Shown: one piece after another, positions 11,316-23,030 of the stretch
How positions within the stretch are numbered: position 1 is the first letter of the stretch
How the letters are laid out: every line of letters starts with the position of its first letter
NCBI RefSeq assembly: GCF_000247695.1
Contig: NW_004624805.1
Span: 1,736,764 to 1,800,763 of the forward strand
DNA: 64,000 nucleotides
Direction: 5' to 3'
Origin: Heterocephalus glaber
Lineage: Eukaryota; Chordata; Mammalia; Rodentia; Bathyergidae
The notes under the pieces: generated by a model
What the model saw: only the letters and a program-made list of their open reading frames with translations
Told to the model about the DNA's origin: nothing
Database searches by the model: none
Made by a program: the position numbers and the translations under genes

Positions 11316-12609
11316 TTACTTTTGTAGGTTGATTCCTAGGTATTTCATTTTTTTGGATGCTATTGTGAAAGGAGTTGTTTCTCTAGTTCCTCTCTCAGTG
11401 AGTCTGTTGTTCATGTACAGGAAGGCTATTGATTTTCGTGTGTTGACCTTGTATCTAGCTACTCTACTGAATTTGGTTATTAAGTCTAGAAGACTTTTGG
11501 TGGAGTTCTTGGGGTATTCTATATAGAGTATCATGCCATCTGCAAATAATGACAGTTTAACTTCTTTGTTTCCAATCTTCCTTCCTTTTATTTCTTTCTC
11601 TTGTGTAATTGGTGTGGCTAATGTTTCCAGAACTATATTGAACAGGAGTGGTAATGGTGGACATCCTTGTCTTGTTCATGATTTTATCATGAAGAATTTC
11701 AGTTTTTGACCATTTAGTATGATGTTGGCTATTGGTTTTTCATAGATAGCTTTTATCAAGTTGAGATAAAGACCATCTACTCCATTTTCTGTAGGGTTTC
11801 TTTTTATCATGAATGGGCGTTGGATTTTGTCGAATGCTTTTTCTGTATCTATTGAGATGATCATATGGTTTTTGTACTTGGCTGTGTTAATATAGTGTAT
11901 TATATTTATTGATTTGCGTATGCTGAACCATTTCTGCATCCCTGGGATGAATCCCGCTTGGTCAGGTTGTATGATCTTCTTGATGATGATCTGCATTCTG
12001 TTTGCCAGGGTCTTATTGAGGATTTTTGCATCTATGTTCCTTAGTGAGATTGGCCTATAGTTCTCTTTTTCAGTTGGGTCTTTCTCTGCTTTTGGAATCA
12101 AAGTGATGGTTGGTTCCAGGAATGAATTTGGGAGTATTGCTTCCTTTTCAATTTCACCGAAGAGTTTAAAGAGTAGTGGCAATAGTTCTTCTCTAAATGT
12201 CTTGTAGAATTCACCAGTGAAGCCATCAGGACCCAGAGTTTTCTTCGTTTGTAAGTTTTTAATTATGTTTTCAACTTCGTTGATTGATAGTGGGTTGTTT
12301 AGAACTTTTAGGTCTTCTTCGTTCAGCTTTGGTAATTCATATATATATATATAGAAATCTGTCCATTTCTTCTGTGTTTTCCATCTTATTGGTGTATAGA
12401 TTCTCAAAGTAAGTATTGATGGTCCCCTGGATTTCTGCTGGGTCTGTTGTAATTTCACCCTTTTCATTCCTAATTACATGGATTTGGGCTTTTTCTTTCC
12501 TTTTTTTGATAAGGTTGGCTAAGGGTTTGCCAATTTTGTTTATTCTTTCGAAGAACCACCTCCTTCTTTCATTGATTTTTTTGTGTCGTTCTCTTAGTCT
12601 CCATTGCAT
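11316..12609 (-). pseudogene. LINE-1 ORF2 reverse transcriptase domain, inactivated
   Basis: Three overlapping frames (12337-12609, 11676-12467, 11316-11534) together cover the RT palm and fingers. Recognisable blocks are '[14 protein letters not shown]', '[20 protein letters not shown]', '[21 protein letters not shown]' and block A '[12 protein letters not shown]' with its first catalytic Asp. Block C, normally F/YADD, reads FADG (codons at 11535-11546), so the second Asp is lost. Frames change near 12340-12460 and 11540-11680. A dead copy. Confidence 0.85.
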
Positions 12610-12764
12610 TGATTTCTGCTCTGATCTTTATAATTTCCTTCCTTGTATGTGCTTTGGGTTTGTCTTCTTCTTCTTCTTTTTTTAGAAGCTTGAGGTTCAG
12701 CATTAGGTTATTTGAGCTTGCTCTGTTTTTCTAATAGGAGCATTCACTGCTGTGAATTTTCCTC

Positions 12765-13660
12765 TCAAGACTGCTTCATTGTGTCCCATAAATTCCGATA
12801 TGTTGTATTGGCACTGTCATTTAATTGTAGAAACTGTCTAATTTCTTCTTTAATTTCCTCTGTGACCCACTGGTTGTTCGGGAGTGTGTTATTCAATTTC
12901 CACATGTTTATGAAGTTCTTGTGGTTTATTTTGCTGTTTGTCTCCAATTTCATCACACTATGATTTGATAATATACAGGGGATAACTTCAGCTTCTTTGC
13001 ATTTACTTATACATGTTCTATAAGCAAGTATGTGGTCTATTTTGGAGAACATCCCATGTGCAGCTGAAAAAAATGTGTATTCTGGTTTTGTGGGGTGAAA
13101 CACTCTGTAAATATCTATCTGTTAAGTCCTTTTGTTCAAGTTTGTTTGAATTCTAGTATTTCGTTGTTTATTTTTTGTCTAGTTGATCTATCTATTTGTG
13201 ACAGTGGGGGTATTGAGGTCCTACAGCATTATTAGTGCTTATTTGATTTTTCATGTCCGTTAATATTTGTTTTATTTAGTTGGGTGCCCTGGTGTTTGGT
13301 GCATAGATATTTATGATTGTCATCTCTTCCTCTTGAATTGTTCCCTTTACAAGGATGTAGTGTCCTTCTTCGTCTCTCTTAATCAGTGTTGGTTTGAAAT
13401 CCATTTGATCTGCAAATAGGATAGCTACTCTTGCCTTTTTGGGAATTCCTGTCACATGCAGTATTATTTTCCACCCTTTAACTTTCAGTCTATGAGTTTC
13501 TTTTTGAATTAAGTATGTTTCTTATATGCAGCATATTGTTGGATCTTGCTTCTTGACCTATTCTTCCAGTCTTTGATTGATGAATTGAGACTGTTAACAT
13601 TGATGGTTATAACTGATACATATTGATTTATCCTTGTCATGACCTTTTCCTCTTGTTGGA
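12765..13660 (-). pseudogene. LINE-1 ORF2 endonuclease domain, degenerate
   Basis: The best-preserved part (12765-13103) reads 'FSKIDHILAYRTCISKCKEAEVI' in pieces, then 'LSNHSVMKLE', matching the C-terminal half of the APE-type endonuclease. The conserved SDH(S/A) box is SNHS here (12957-12968), an Asp-to-Asn change at a catalytic position (Asp229 in human L1 numbering). The N-terminal half towards 13660 is broken by stops. Confidence 0.75.
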
Positions 13661-13676
13661 TTCTCCCCGTTTGCAT

Positions 13677-14650
13677 TTAATTTCTTGTCTTGCCTGATGG
13701 ATTCATTCTGCTGGGCTTTGTCGGGTTGTGATCCTCATTGTCTTTTCCTAGGATTTTGTTTAAAAATTTTTGGAGTGCTGTTTTAGTATTCATGAAGTTC
13801 TTCAGGTGTTCTTTGTTGTGAAAGTATCTTATTTCTCCATCAATTTTGAAAGATAGTTTTGCAGGGTACATCAATCTAGGTTGTTTTCTTCTAGGACTTG
13901 AAATACGTCACTCCAAGCTCTTCTTGCCTTGAGGTTTGTGTTGAGAAGTCTGCCGTGATTCTGATGGGCTTTCCTTTGTATGTGATTTGTTTCTTTTCTC
14001 TGTTTGTAGTATTTTATTCTTCTGTTGGGTTTCTGGAATCTTAACTATTACATGTCTAGGTGTAGATTTTTTTTGATCATGGCTAGTTGGAGTTCTATAT
14101 GCCTAACTTATCTGTATGTCAAATTCTTTTCCCCTGCTTGGGAAGTTTTCTGCCATCACTTGGGCGAACAGTTTTTTTTATGTCATCTGCACTCTCTCCT
14201 GTTTCTTCATTGACTCTGATCCTTCTTATGGTATTCTTTTTTGCATTGTCTAGCAGCTGCTGGAATGATTTCTCATGGTCCCTTGCTATTTTTAAGAAAT
14301 CTTTCTTTTCCTGGTCACTAATCGCAATACTCCCTTCTGTATCTGATATTCTGTTCTCACAGTGGCTCATTGTGCTGCCTAAACTTTCAGTGGAGTTTGT
14401 AATCTCCTGGATATCTTTTTGCATCTTTTTTATGGATTGCATTTGTTTCCTATGCTGGGATTCCATCATGTTCCTCAGCTCAATTTTTTATCTGTGTCTG
14501 TTCTAGAGTTATTAATCGTGTCTTTCACTATGGACACAATCTCTGTTGTTATCTGAGAAATTATTTCTGATTTTATTTTTTCCAGATCCTCTTTCGTTGC
14601 CAGTTCAGGGAGTCCAGGTGGTTAAGTTTCAGATTTTTCCACCTCATTGC
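13677..14650 (-). pseudogene. LINE-1 ORF1 (RNA-binding protein) remnant
   Basis: The 14119-14469 frame gives a heptad-rich segment (MQSIKKMQKDIQEITNS..., ...SLGSTMSHCENRISD) corresponding to the ORF1p coiled coil. The 13677-13874 frame gives the C-terminal domain ('PAKLSFKIDGEIRYF...K.ALQKFLNKIL'). An N-terminal coiled-coil part is visible further up to about 14650 ('ATKEDLEKIKSEIISQITTE'). Several frame breaks separate them. ORF1p normally trimerises and coats L1 RNA; this copy is non-functional. Confidence 0.75.
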
Positions 14651-15094
14651 CCCTTGGGGTTTTCTTTGGTGATCTGGAAGTCTGGTTTTGAGTCTTGTTT
14701 ATTTGTGTCTTCTTACTTCAACTGATGCAGTCTGCTCTGTTTTTATTGAGGTAACTCTTTGCTCTCCCAGTAGGCTCAACAGTCCTTGGAGAGGCCTTCT
14801 CTCTGCTGCTCACCACTGTGCCAATTCCAGTGGTATCTGGGTGGGCCTCTGGCTGAGGCCCACGTGCCCCCGCCACGTTGTCCAGGTGGGCTTCTGGTTG
14901 GAGTCTGTGGAGACTTCCACCTGTACGCTTTTCTTAAGTTTTTGCTCAATCATCACTTTATCCAGAAGCTTCCCCCACTTCCAGCCCAGCAGGCCTGAGG
15001 CACGCCTGCCCTGAGGGGACTGTGTTTCCTTCTGTTTTACCTCTTCCTTCTTCCCCTTCCGCCTCACTGCAAGCTGTTTGAGCAGGAGGCCGCT

Positions 15095-15175
15095 TCTGTG
15101 CACCAGCACCTGGCCCAGCCCTGTGCATCACAGGCACTAGATGAGTGTTCCCTGAGTGAATGCATGGCATTTTTA
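15095..15175 (+). repeat. L2/MIR 3'-end-like fragment
   Basis: 'cctggcccagccctgtgcatcacaggcactagatgagtgttccctgagtgaatgcatgg' parallels the L2 3' pattern 'cctggcacatagtaggtgctcaataaatgtttgttgaatgaatg'. Short, diverged fossil in sense orientation. Confidence 0.45.
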
Positions 15176-16040
15176 TAAGAAGAGCACAGTGGTGTTCAGG
15201 TTCCAGATGTGAAGCCACTCACAGGATCAGAAGGCGTCCTCACTCTAATTGGTCTTAATAAGAATCACCAAAACAGAGGAGAGAAACCATCTGCTAAAAT
15301 AGTCAAGTCTCAAATGACCCTTGGGTCCTGTGACAGGCTTCTGAATCTGTGGGTGTGCAGAGGCTGGTGACAGGAAGGCCGGTGGGGCAGGTTGGGAGGC
15401 AGTGGAGGAGAGGCTGTGTAGAATCAGCAGTGCCATGAGAGTCGGGCTCTCCTCTGACCTATAGAAAATGCCTCATGAGCTGTGTTCTCTCTCGCTCCAT
15501 CCATGCTTCTCTTTGCACATCTGTTTCCTCCTTGTCCTTACAGCTGGCTCTTTCACATGCTTTCCATCCCTTGCCATTCAGGCTTGGACCTTGTACACAT
15601 ACTCACACAGCACTGCTTCTGCTCCTTCTTTAGTTGTCTGCTATTCTGAGAAAAGACAAGGACCCAGCTCATCCTTCTGTGCAGTGCTCGGCTCCACATC
15701 TCCATGCATCAAGTCTTGGGGTTCTCGATTCCTGTACCTCCATCCTCCCTGGCCATAGCTTACCTTCATGTGCTCATCGATCTGGGGGTGGGACCAGGGG
15801 TCTGCTGGGCCCACGAGTCCTCTCTCCCTGGTTGTCCTCTACACTTCCATTGCGTGGTTAATTCCCACCTTTAACGTGGAAGGATTTGTTTACCTATTGC
15901 TTGGGTTGTATTTAGAATTCAGCTGTTTTTCTTTTACAATACCTGTGTACTTATTTACAGCTTTAAATTAAATAATTTATGTGGAAAATAATTCCTGTTG
16001 GCTGGGCAGTCCCAGGCCAGTATTTTACCTGGCCATACTT
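15176..16040. other. Unique non-coding stretch
   Basis: No repeat family or coding motif recognised. Short open frames (the longest is 96 residues, at 15468-15758) have no domain or splice support. Confidence 0.35.
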
Positions 16041-16044
16041 TGAT

Positions 16045-16140
16045 TCTGTCATCTGTAATTCAGGGTCATGGTAGTTGCCCCATGGGTAACTGTGAAGGTC
16101 CCAATGTGAAGTGCTTAGCACATAGGAAGCCTCAAGTACT
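16045..16140 (+). repeat. MIR SINE 3' fragment
   Basis: 'gtcatctgtaattcagggtcatggtagttgcccc...gtgaagtgcttagcacataggaagcctcaagt' follows the MIR 3' half ('catctgtaaaatgggg...aaagcgcttagcacagtgcctggcacatagtaagcgctcaat'). It is interrupted downstream by an antisense B1-dID. Confidence 0.55.
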
Positions 16141-16149
16141 TCAGTCCCA

Positions 16150-16317
16150 TCCCCTACACTGGGGATTGAATCCAGAGAGCACTGAGCTGTATCCCCATCC
16201 CTTTTTATTTTTTTGAGACAAGATCTGAGTTACTCAGGCTAGCTGCAACCTTTTGATCCTCCTGCCTCTGTCTCCCAGAGTATTGGGATTATAAGTGTGC
16301 CCCACCACACGTGGCTT
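16150..16317 (-). repeat. B1-dID-like dimeric SINE, antisense
   Basis: Reverse-complement ID half ('cactggggattgaatccagagagcactgagctgtatcccc') then a T-rich linker and reverse-complement B1 half ('gagacaagatctgagttactcaggctagctgcaa...cctctgtctcccagagtattgggattataagtgtgc'). Inserted just downstream of a MIR fragment. Confidence 0.8.
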
Positions 16318-18340
16318 AAACACTAGCTTTAAGATTAGGAGGGAGGAGGATGAGAGGACGGTGTGAGCTTTTTCACTCAGAGGCCCAAGGTGCCCCTTGC
16401 TTTGGTGCATCTCCCCATCCGTAAGGGGTCCCCAGTTGTGTCACCCTGCTTGGCACCCAGAACCTGCAGCAGAGTCTTTCCCCTCACCCCTTCAGGTGCT
16501 CAGAATTTGGCAGGTCTTCTGAGGAATGCAGATTTCCATTCCACTTGACAGAAACCTTGTTTCCCACTTGCCTGTGTGACACTTTACACCTCAGCCAGGG
16601 TATCCAAAGGTGGGCTGTCCTTTAAGGTCAGAGTTGCTAGAGGATTCCATAGTGAAGTTAAAGCTCTGCAAACCTACTCCTACTCCTTAACGTGTGTGCA
16701 TTACAGGATATCCTTGAAAAGTCTTTACTCTGCTTTTCCAGCACAGATAGCCAGAAAAACCCTAATGAGAAGTCCTTCCAACAGACAGCGCTTGAGGACC
16801 ATGGCCAGTCTGCGAGGTTCTCAGGTGGCATAGTCAGCATGTCAGACACTCCCCCCACGTTCATTGATGATTATTAAAAGCTTCATTCCTAGGGAAGGAT
16901 CTGCCCAGCCACCACAAGCTTATTCATTATTTATAAATAATTAAAGGACATCGTTCAGACAAATGCAAGCATCTGGGAACGTCATTATTCGTGTGTGGAT
17001 CGACTCGAGCATTGGTCATTTCCTTGGTGACTTAACGTCTCCCTGTGCCTTGGGACCTCACATAATACTAAGCAGAGTAGATGCTTAAACTCTTCTATTT
17101 AGTTTAGTTGTTGGCCTCATTCCACTTGTTCAGATTATTTGGACTCATTTAAAATTAGCCCTCACTTCTCCTTAATATATTAAAATAGGAAAGGAGGGAA
17201 ATTTCTTTTTAGAACCTATTGCATTCTAAGGATGAATGCAAATTATCCTACTATGATTCTTAATGACCCACTACTAACAGAGTAGGAAACCCAGTGCATT
17301 AGTGCAATACCTCTTTTCACATCATTACTCCTAATGGAACTGTTACCAGGATAATAGCTTGACCTTTAGCTATAGATTCAGAAAGGAAAAATATATTCTG
17401 CTTACTCCATGCCTCTATTCACACAGCGTATTGACTGTTTTCACATCAATGCCATGACAAACTCTTGGCCTTGTTCTAGGGCCTCATCTGCGATTGTAAT
17501 GGAGAAAATAAAATTTCATCTTCAGTAGATAAATTCTAGTTAAAAGTCTCTTTTAAGCTGGATGTAATCCATGAACCAGAATGTCAATAATGTACCCGGT
17601 AGAAACATTGATTTGTGTAGGTATTTTTCAAAAAGCCTGGGGATGTGCCTTCAAAGGTCTCAGTCACAGACCCAGGAGACAGTTTTCCTGGCTTCCTTCT
17701 GTTGAAACCAGAGAAGATTTAACGAAAGGAGAAAAAAATGAGCGGAAGCAGTTGCCTTTCGAGTGAGTGACAGAATACTTGAGCTCAAGGTTAGACTGAT
17801 AAAGTCTGACCTTCATCCCCTCTTGGAGTTGGAGAAAACCTTCCGCAGCCTCTCCTCAGTTCCCCCAAGCTTCGCTGTGGACACATGAGAGTCATTGTGA
17901 GGTTGCCACAGCCCATATCGACTTTGCTATTTTGCAACACCTACTTTCTAACGCGAGATAATTTGTACACATGCATTTCACAATCTTAAGAAAAGAGAGG
18001 TTGCTATGGGAATTAATTGTGTAAATAATCTTACAAGTGGGAAGATATTTACCTGCCGAGACAGTACATTGAGTCGTTTTTGTAGTACACATTTTCATAT
18101 AATTGAAAAGGGTTCTAGTATGAATATATTTTTTATTAAAACAGAACATCAAGGCTTTTTGACAGTTCTCCAGTTAGTGTTACTGTGGGCATTTGGGTGT
18201 AATGAAATATATTCTGTTTAAATATATTCTACCAAGCAAGACTCCTACGAATTCAGAAGGGCCGTTCTCCCCTGATCGTCTGTCTCAGTGTGTGAGCTCC
18301 TGCTTTGCTTCCATTAGAAACAGAACTGGGAAATAGGGTT
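16318..18340. other. Unique stretch, parts AT-rich and possibly conserved
   Basis: No recognised repeat or coding motif over 2 kb. The part at about 16915-17560 is AT-rich, free of young repeats and carries homeodomain-like motifs such as 'aaataattaaagg' and 'atgaatgcaaattatcc'. Conservation cannot be judged from one sequence. Confidence 0.3.
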
Positions 18341-18410
18341 ATGCATCACATATTTCTTGAGTTTCTATTCATACAAGGCACGATGCTAGGGAGGGAGGGA
18401 GGGAGACGAA
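18340..18410 (+). repeat. L2-like fragment with (GGGA)n tract
   Basis: 'cacatatttcttgagtttctattcatacaaggcacgatgctagg' parallels the L2 or MIR3 motif 'atttattgagtacctactatgtgccaggcactgtgctagg'. It is followed by a short (GGGA)n run, 'gggagggagggagggag', at about 18390-18406. Confidence 0.4.
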
Positions 18411-19885
18411 GAAATGAAGGCCCCAGTGTCATGTGTAACCTGGTGTGGGTGATCTGAAAGTGAACCTCTCCCATCGTGGGGAGCTCCGTCTCAGGCGGAG
18501 GCGCTGGTTCTCCTGTCTGTCCATCCGTCGGAACCTTCGGAGGGCAGCCTGCACGGTGTGGTGTTCGCGACTCCTCTACTGGGGCAGGGGCATCAGTGAG
18601 CCTTTGTCTTGAGGCTCTCACCTCCCGTTCCCAGGACCTGCTGTCATCCTGCATAGCTTCGCTGTCCACCCAAAGGTCTATCTAAGCCCTGGCCGCATGT
18701 GCTGGACCTCATCTGTGGTGCCACTCGCCGCTTCTGTGTTTCTGCGCACACCACGGGCCGCACCTTCGCCTGCTGCCATACGGCCCCTCCACTGCACCTG
18801 TGGGGATGTTCTGGATGCTCTGCCCTTCCCTAACCTCTGCCTGCCCACCCCTTGATAGCGTGGTTTCCTGGTCTCTGTGAACCCCCAAAGCTGGGACCCG
18901 TTTCTGGCCTCATTTTCTTCCCCAATTGAGGGGAAAGTGGAAAGGTGAGGAATTCACTCCGGACAACCCCTTCCCCCGAATCTCCAGCGGTTTGTACCCC
19001 CGTTCTGCTGACCTTGGTCTGCCCTCCATCCAGTGTCCTGGGTGTCCAAGGCCCGCAGGGAGACCACTCCCTGCCTGTGTAGACTGTGTTGGCCATCTGC
19101 TGCCTGGTAATCTTGCTGCCTGTCCTGAGCCTGCTGCCTTTCTTCTTCCCCTCAGACAATTCCAGAAGTTCCCGTGTTCTCCTTCCTCATGACATCTCGC
19201 CATGGAGTTCACTGAGCCTCGAGAGCCACTTGCAGATTGGCCCGGGCTTCAGCAGCGGGTGTTTCCCCATCCAGGGCAGCGGGCCCCTTTCTGTCCTGGA
19301 TCCCCACAGCCGGCTCCTTCAGGACTGCTCCTTGAAGGGCCCCTTCCATCTTCTCCGGTCCCGTATCCGCCCGTCATTGGCTGCTCCATCCGGCAAACTG
19401 TGCTCAAGGCTCCTCCCCACCCTCCCCTCTGGGCAGGTGTTGCGAGCTTATTCTGTGCTTGCTCGCTCTGCCCCTCAGTGGTCTTCAGCAAACACTTGCC
19501 ACACCTCCCTGCCTGCCCCACTCTTCACGTAAAGCTGCCTGCCGGTCCCTCTCTGTGGAAGGGCTGGGGCAGCTCTTAAGAGCCCTCCTCCGGGTGCCCT
19601 GGACCTCTCTCGGCTGCTCTGCCTCACCTCCTTGCCCTTTGTTCCCTGTGGCTCTGTGCCTGCCCCTGCTCTTCCTGCTTAGTGTGTTTCTCTGGTGAAT
19701 GGGTTTCACCATTGTTTTTAGCTCTCTCTGCGGATTCAGCTGGGACAACTGGAGTGGCTTTTTGAAGGGACCTCTGCCCCGCTGCCCCGGCCCCTCCCCG
19801 CAGGTTCATCCTTTCCATGGCTCTGCCATCATTAGCTCTTCCCACACCATTGGGTTGCCCACAGTGAGATCACATGTATGGCTTT
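18411..19885. other. GC-rich stretch with many short open frames, no gene supported
   Basis: Open frames of 90-148 residues occur on both strands, as expected from GC-rich composition. None shows a recognisable domain, a credible Kozak and splice context, or consistent coding bias. Probably decayed repeats and unique DNA. Confidence 0.35.
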
Positions 19886-20420
19886 TTTCTTCTTTCAAAT
19901 TATTTCCTTAAGATAAATTTCTAGGAGTAATATCACCAGTCCACAAGTATTAACAGTTTTATATAGTATCTTACTAATATTTCCCCAAAGGACTTTCCAG
20001 TTTATGTCATCAGTAATGTTTGACTCTGGCAGATTTCCACAATTTTATCAATATCACATAGAAGGTTTTTTAAAATTGTTTTTCTAATTGAGTAGGTATA
20101 AAGTCTTTTGAAGTTCATTGACTTACGTATTAGTTGAGCATTCTTCCTGATATTTTATGCTGAATATATATTCTGTTCATTTAGCTGTGCAGACTTTTGA
20201 GGTTGCTTTTTTATTTCAGTGTACTCTTTTTGGTGATATATATTGAGCATTTTCAGTCCATTTTAGTGCAGCTAGCTTTTGTCCTATTGAAATGTTTATT
20301 TTTCATTCAGTGGAAATTTCAATTTTTATATAGTTAAATCTGTCGATATTTTCCTTTGTCATTTCTTTTTAAAAGAAACCTTTTAAAACATTAAAATTAC
20401 TGATATTTTAAATACCAAGA
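19886..20420 (-). repeat. Ancient LINE (L1/HAL1-like) fragment, antisense
   Basis: 'aaattatttccttaagataaatttctaggagtaatatcacc' near 19898 matches the antisense pattern of old L1/HAL1 ('attttcttaggataaattcctagaagtggaattac'). The AT-rich sequence continues with similar character to about 20420. Strongly diverged. Confidence 0.5.
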
Positions 20421-21081
20421 AGGCAGTATGATGTGACTGCAGACCACATGTGACCTTATGGAGAACAGGTTGGAAAGACGAGTTTAAAAGTGCTCGGGAG
20501 TGGAGTTCGAGGCAGAAACGTCACCACCAGCACCTCACGGGTAGTCACACACTGTGCGTGCTTTCCTGAGATCTTTGTCCTGCCTACCCTTTGCCCTGCC
20601 ATGTGATTCTCCTTGATTTCTTTGTGTTTAGTAGGGTAGCTCTTTCTTGGAGCTAATACCATATGCAAGGAGTTGACTTGAAGTAAAAGTGGAATTTCTA
20701 TCTAGACTGTGTCTTGCGATTTCATTAAGACATACTACATTATTTATTTTGAGAACTGATTGAATTAGCAGGAATCGCCATGAGAGCAGCATCTTTTGTG
20801 TAATTTTGCATTTGATTTTGAATTGGCAACAAAAAAGTGAAGTCTTTTAATACATTTGCTGAACTCTGTCGTGAGCCAGTAGATTCATAGGAGGCATTTC
20901 CTTTCCTACCTGACACACAGGTACAGAACAAGTAGGGCAGCTTCTGTGCTGAGTGCTTAGTGTTTCTAGCCAGTTCCATTTTGAAACACAGTTCGTTGTC
21001 TGTAGCCATTGCCCTGCTGATCCCCGCCATCACTGGAGGAACCGAGTGCAGACATGGAAGACACTACAGAGACAGACTTTG

Positions 21082-21155
21082 GGGCCGGGGGATGGAGCTC
21101 GGTGGTAGAGCACATGTAAGTCCCTGGGTTCAGTTCCCATCACCACCAAAAAAGA
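21082..21155 (+). repeat. ID-family SINE
   Basis: 'ggggccgggggatggagctcggtggtagagcacatgtaagtccctgggttcagttccca' has the ID head, an A-box variant (tggagctcggtgg), a B-box variant (gggttcagttccc) and a short A-rich tail. The centre is internally shortened. Confidence 0.75.
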
Positions 21156-21831
21156 AAGCAAGCAACAAAGAAACTTTTGTTGTTTTCTTGGGCTATATTC
21201 CTATGTAAGATCTGCACACTTTACTTGCTGAAGTGTTTAACGGTATTCCACATTTCCTTTCAGTCTTCACAGAAAAGTACTGTACTGCTAACCATGTGGA
21301 TAAGCTTCCTGGCCCAAGAGACTGGGTACAGATTCTACAGGATCAAATTAAACTGGCCAGAAGAAGGTTGAAAAGAGGCTCAGGTATGAGTAAGTTGTAA
21401 GAAGGTAATTGCAGAAGTACTTTATTGAATTCTCAGCCTTTATGTGCACAGTGCTTTGCTCTGGGGTACTACAGTGTCCTTTGTCTTTTGAAGGAGATGC
21501 TATACATACTGTAGTGTTCTCTGGTTGGCTATTTTAAGGACTTATTCAAGTGATCTTTGAAACTCACCTTAAGATTAAATAGTAAAAATTATGTCAGGCC
21601 ATTTGCTTTCAGTAGCACAAGTGGAAAAGATTACTGATTGCACCTGTGGTCGAATGTGTCTCATGTACAAAACTGGGCTCTCCTTTGTGGTTTGCTTCTG
21701 TTTGCTTATTGATTTTTGTTTGTTAGTATCTGAATTAATTTATAAAAGTCCTAATTTCTTAAGGTAAAAAAACATAGCAAAAATCATCCTACCAGAAATA
21801 CCACATCAAGCAGGAAGAATTTTAAGTCGCG

Positions 21832-21833
<2 letters not shown>
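21156..21833. other. Unique non-coding stretch
   Basis: No repeat family or coding motif recognised. Confidence 0.35.

Positions 21834-21864
<31 letters not shown>
21834..21864. repeat. (TG)n microsatellite
   Basis: A pure run of about 15.5 TG units on the plus strand. Alternating purine and pyrimidine can adopt Z-DNA, and the tract is likely to vary in length between individuals. Confidence 0.97.
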
Positions 21865-21869
<5 letters not shown>

Positions 21870-22059
21870 CTGAGCTTGATGATCTGGGAACTATTCTTCC
21901 AGGAAAAGTGAGCACCAGTTGGGTTGTTGCTCTTTAGATTTGGTCGTTTGAAGTCGCAGGGTCCAGTTTACCCTCCGAGTACAATTTTCTCCTGTGCTAC
22001 AAGAATTATTGTCTCTGGGAGGTCACAAATCTACTGTAGGTATTATTTCTAAATTTCAT

Positions 22060-22390
22060 GTAAATCAGTATATCTGTTATGCAAAACAGTATGGAGGCTC
22101 CTCAAAACATTAAAAATAGAACTGGCAAACTCACTAATAGGACTATATCTAAAAACAGCAAATTTGGGGTATTGAAGAGATGTTTGCACTTCTGTGTTCA
22201 GTGAGGCATTTTCCCAATAGCTGAGAAAAGGAATTGCCATCGGTGCCCCAGCAGAGGAGTGTATGACGAAAACATGGGTAAACTTGGAGAATGGCATGCT
22301 GAGTAGTGTAGGCAGGCCCCGGAAGACGAATGCCACTCGCTGTCACTGTGTAGAACTCACAGCCGCAGAGAGCTGGCCCCAGGCTGAGTC
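22060..22390 (+). repeat. LINE-1 3' fragment, sense
   Basis: 'gcaaaacagtatggaggctcctcaaaacattaaaaatagaactgg' at about 22080-22125 is the standard L1 ORF2 3' motif ('aaaacagtatggaggttcctcaaaaaactaaaaatagaac'). It continues with 'gaagagatgtttgcacttctgtgttca' and a decayed 'aacatgggtaaacttggagaatggcatgctgagtag'. An old, internally deleted copy. Confidence 0.8.
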
Positions 22391-22889
22391 ACCCTGGGAA
22401 GGTGCTGGTCAAGGAATCCAGAACTTACAGTTAGGAGGGCTGAGCTCCTGTGTGACGTGGTAGCTGGCAGTATTAATTGTTAATAATACTCTCACACTTG
22501 AAAATTAAGAGTAGGTCTTGTTCTCACCACAGAGTATGTGAGGTCATGGTGGTGTGTTACTTAGCTCAGTTTAGCCTTCCACGACGATGCAGGGCGCAGA
22601 GCATCACACTGTCCATCGCCGATGTATGCAAGTAAAGCTGGAGTCTGGAGGCCAATCTGCAGCGGGCCCTTTCCACACGGGGCTGTCCCAGCCATCCTTG
22701 CCTTATCCCCAGCCTGGTCTCCTATCACGGGCCTCAGGCCTCTCCTCGCCCCCAGGACAGGCTGGTCTCACAAGCCCATGCATTCCCTCAGCCTGGGAAA
22801 TGCTCCATCTTCCGTAAAGCTTCCCTTCTGGAGCCTTCATGGGAGGCTGCAGCACTCGGATCTTCTGCCACCCGAAGGGGTGTATTGCT
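22391..22889. other. Non-coding stretch
   Basis: No recognised repeats. Short GC-rich open frames (22587-22900) lack motifs. Confidence 0.35.
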
Positions 22890-23030
22890 GCCTGCTGTAG
22901 TGGACCATGAGGTCTTGAGGGCAGGGACTGTGCCTGAGCCATGTTTGAGTTCCAAGTGACACACAGTGTACGAGACAGGGCTGACTCTCAAGAAATGTTT
23001 GTTGAATGAATCAATAAAACCGTCGATAAT
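22890..23030 (+). repeat. L2 LINE 3' end
   Basis: 'gaccatgaggtcttgagggcagggactgtgcctgagcc' then 'aagaaatgtttgttgaatgaatcaataaa' match the L2 3' terminal region ('gagctccttgagggcagggactgtgtctg ... ataaatgtttgttgaatgaatgaat'). Confidence 0.75.

Larger units (their letters stand above)
9515..14900 (-). mobile_element. Near full-length LINE-1 retrotransposon (degenerate)
   Basis: Reading on the minus strand, a 5'UTR-like GC-rich segment (about 14720-14900), ORF1, ORF2, a 3'UTR with a G-rich polypurine tract (pyrimidines on plus, about 9626-9760) and an A-rich tail (T-rich on plus, about 9508-9530) follow in canonical order over roughly 5.3 kb. Both ORFs carry stops and frameshifts. Two catalytic motifs are altered: SNHS in the endonuclease (12957-12968) and FADG in the reverse transcriptase (11535-11546). 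The element therefore cannot move by itself. A short 3'-end copy of the same subfamily lies at 58898-59260. The 5' boundary is uncertain by about 150 bp and I found no clear target-site duplication. Confidence 0.9.
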
